Part shown: piece by piece, positions 4,909-6,531 of the stretch
Position numbering within the stretch: position 1 is the first letter of the stretch
Layout: the number at the start of each line of letters is the position of its first letter
Source: Deltaproteobacteria bacterium
GTDB lineage: Bacteria > Desulfobacterota > Desulfobulbia > Desulfobulbales > VMSU01
Direction: 5' to 3'
Assembly (NCBI GenBank): GCA_021789795.1
Contig: JAJYJA010000138.1
Coordinates: 1-6,531, forward strand
DNA: 6,531 nucleotides
Made by a program: the position numbers and the translations under genes
The notes under the pieces: generated by a model
Database searches by the model: none
What the model saw: only the letters and a program-made list of their open reading frames with translations
Told to the model about the DNA's origin: nothing

Positions 4909-6425
4909 TGCCCGGACTAAGCCTCGCCCCGGACTGCGCCTGCACCCTGGCCCCCGGACGGCTCGAGCCCTGCGTCTTGGTGATCTTCGGGGCCTCGGGC
5001 GACCTGACCGCCCGCAAGCTGACGCCCGCCCTGTTCTCCCTGGCCCAGCAGCGGGCCTTGCCCCGGCAACTGGCCATCCTGGGCGCCGCCCGCACCCCGA
5101 TGGACGACCAGGCCTTCCGGGAGCTGATCCTCTCCGCCCTGCCCAAGGGAGATGACCAAGAACGGCGGGCCTTCGGTGAACGGCTGTTCTACCTCCAGGT
5201 GGATTACCAGGATCGGGCCTCCTTTACTCGGCTGGCGGCGCGGCTGGCCGAACTCGACGCCCGTCTGGACACCGCCGGCAACCGGATCTTCTACCTGGCC
5301 ACCCCGCCCGGACTCTACGAACCGATCGGACGAAATCTAGGCCGGGGCGGCCTCTCGGTCCCGCCGCCCGGCGGCTTCGCCCGGCTGGTGGTGGAGAAAC
5401 CCTTTGGCCGGGATCTGAAGAGCGCCCGGCGGCTGGACGCGGCCCTGCACCAGAGCTTCGAGGAACGGCAGATCTTCCGCATCGACCACTACCTGGCCAA
5501 GGAGACGGTGCAGAACATCCTGATGCTGCGCTTCGCCAACTCCATCTTCGAGCCGCTCTGGAACCGCAGCCACATCGAGTACGTGGGGATCATGGCGGCG
5601 GAGGAGCTGGGGGTCGAGCACCGGGCCGGCTACTACGAGGGGGCGGGGGTGGTGCGCGACATGTTCCAGAACCACCTGATGCAGCTTTTGGCCTTAACCA
5701 GCATGGAACCGCCCTCGCGGCTCGCCGCCGACCGGGTGCGGGAGGAAAAGAACAAGGTCTTCCGTTCCCTGAAGCCTTACGGGAATCGCGCCCTGGGGCG
5801 GGAGATGCTGCTCGGCCAATACGGGCCAGGGGCGCTCCGGGGCCAGGCGGCGCCCGGATACCGGGAGGAGCCGGGGGTGGCTCCGGACTCCCGCACCCCC
5901 ACCTTCGCCATCACCAGGATCTTCATCGACAACTGGCGTTGGGGCGGGGTGCCGTTCTATCTGGCGTCCGGCAAACGGCTTGCGGCCAAGCAGACCCAGA
6001 TCGTCATCCAGTTCCGGGAGGCGCCCCAGTCCCTGTTCTCCGGCGTTCTGCCCGCTAATTTCCAGGCCAACCGCCTGGTGATCGGCATCTACCCCGAGGA
6101 AAGAATCGCCCTCAGTTTTCAGGCCAAGGGCCAGGGCCCCAAGCTGTGCCTGACCCCGGTGGACATGGAGTTCACCTACCCCCAAAACGGCGCCGGGGCG
6201 GCGGACTCCTACGAGAAGGTGCTGCTCGACTGCCTGCTCGGGGACCAGCTCCTGTTCTGGGACCAGACCGGGATCGAGCTGTCCTGGGCCTTCCTCGATC
6301 CGGTGCTCAAGGCCCAAGACCGTAGGCCAGCGTCCAGCCTCCCGAACCCCTATCCGGCGGGGAGTTGGGGCCCCCCGGCCGCCGGGGAGTGGATGCGGCT
6401 CATGCTGGATGGCGCCAAAGGATGA
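4908..6425 (+). CDS. zwf: Glucose-6-phosphate 1-dehydrogenase
   Basis: Zwf oxidises glucose 6-phosphate to 6-phosphogluconolactone with reduction of NAD(P), the entry step of the oxidative pentose phosphate pathway, in the cytoplasm. The 505-residue length is normal for the family (about 490-510). The N-terminal Rossmann domain carries VIFGASGDLTARKLTPALF (25-43), the nucleotide-binding motif. VVEKPFG (161-167) and RIDHYLAKETVQNI (191-204) are the substrate-binding and active-site segments: K164, D193, H194 and K198 match conserved residues. GYYEGAGVVRDMFQNHLMQ (241-259) carries H256, the expected catalytic base paired with an Asp. FIDNWRWGGVPFYLASGKRL (339-358) begins the C-terminal substrate and dimer domain. 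It overlaps gnd by one base with a strong internal ribosome site, so the two enzymes are co-expressed. The lactonase gene pgl, often a third member of such operons, is not in the window. No truncation or frameshift is seen. The stop codon is followed within 20 bases by the dispersed repeat. Confidence 0.98.
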   Translation: MPGLSLAPDCACTLAPGRLEPCVLVIFGASGDLTARKLTPALFSLAQQRALPRQLAILGAARTPMDDQAFRELILSALPKGDDQERRAFGERLFYLQVDYQDRASFTRLAARLAELDARLDTAGNRIFYLATPPGLYEPIGRNLGRGGLSVPPPGGFARLVVEKPFGRDLKSARRLDAALHQSFEERQIFRIDHYLAKETVQNILMLRFANSIFEPLWNRSHIEYVGIMAAEELGVEHRAGYYEGAGVVRDMFQNHLMQLLALTSMEPPSRLAADRVREEKNKVFRSLKPYGNRALGREMLLGQYGPGALRGQAAPGYREEPGVAPDSRTPTFAITRIFIDNWRWGGVPFYLASGKRLAAKQTQIVIQFREAPQSLFSGVLPANFQANRLVIGIYPEERIALSFQAKGQGPKLCLTPVDMEFTYPQNGAGAADSYEKVLLDCLLGDQLLFWDQTGIELSWAFLDPVLKAQDRRPASSLPNPYPAGSWGPPAAGEWMRLMLDGAKG

Positions 6426-6443
6426 TGATCTCGCAAAAAGGTA

Positions 6444-6531
6444 GCCGATGGCTAAGCAAAAGGGCCGATATACAAGGCGCGGGGTGTGTTTGGCGAGTGA
6501 GGCCATACAGATGGTATGCCGAACGAGCCAA
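6444..6531 (+). repeat. Dispersed intergenic repeat, copy 2, running off the window
   Basis: Positions 6444-6467 are identical to the reverse complement of 1749-1772, and the match continues to 6481 with four differences. The element seems to continue to the window end: TTGGC (6490-6494) is complementary to GCCAA (6527-6531), and CATAC (6504-6508) to GTATG (6514-6518) around AGATG, giving a long imperfect hairpin. A small hairpin, TAGCC-GAT-GGCTA (6442-6454), overlaps its left end. The sequence right after the zwf stop (CTCGCAAAAAGG, 6429-6440) may belong to the same element. No coding potential is seen in 6426-6531. It may end or protect the gnd-zwf mRNA, but no T-run marks a normal terminator. 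Confidence 0.8.

Noticed and set aside
5694..6506. 270-codon minus-strand open frame opposite zwf
   Set aside because: It mirrors the conserved zwf C-terminal half and starts inside the repeat; the protein looks like no known family.

Overview
The window is GC-rich bacterial chromosomal DNA holding six protein genes, all of recognisable families. The gene content (pantothenate synthesis, exonuclease VII, a stand-alone PilZ protein, and a short-form 6-phosphogluconate dehydrogenase coupled to glucose-6-phosphate dehydrogenase) and the style of the intergenic repeats suggest a Gram-negative bacterium, perhaps of the Desulfobacterota (old Deltaproteobacteria). That placement is inference from general resemblance, not a database result. 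No CRISPR array, transposase, tRNA, rRNA or phage gene is visible, and I see no convincing undescribed multi-gene system; the least ordinary material is non-coding.

Layout. Positions 1-1501, minus strand: a membrane-anchored TPR_21/YfgM-like protein (764-1501), then panC (747 down to 1, cut by the window edge), 16 bases apart and probably one transcript. Positions 1502-1837: a gene-free divergent gap with one copy of a dispersed repeat. Positions 1838-3205, plus strand: xseA, the large subunit of exonuclease VII. Positions 3226-3609, minus strand: a 127-residue PilZ protein convergent with xseA, with a possible terminator in the 20-base gap. Positions 3610-3984: an AT-rich divergent control region with candidate promoters for both flanking genes and several palindromes. 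Positions 3985-6425, plus strand: gnd and zwf, overlapping by one base (TGATG). Positions 6426-6531: a second repeat copy, running off the window.

Function. gnd and zwf encode the two dehydrogenases of the oxidative pentose phosphate pathway; the gene for the intervening lactonase (pgl) is not in the window and could lie downstream. panC makes pantothenate for coenzyme A. xseA needs a small subunit (XseB) that is not encoded here. The PilZ protein is a likely c-di-GMP receptor whose target cannot be told from the context.

Most worth a second look: the 24-bp identical inverted repeat pair bracketing the xseA-pilZ-gnd-zwf block, the symmetric elements in the pilZ/gnd control region, and an Asn-Arg-Thr cofactor signature in the short-form 6-phosphogluconate dehydrogenase that points to NADP rather than NAD.
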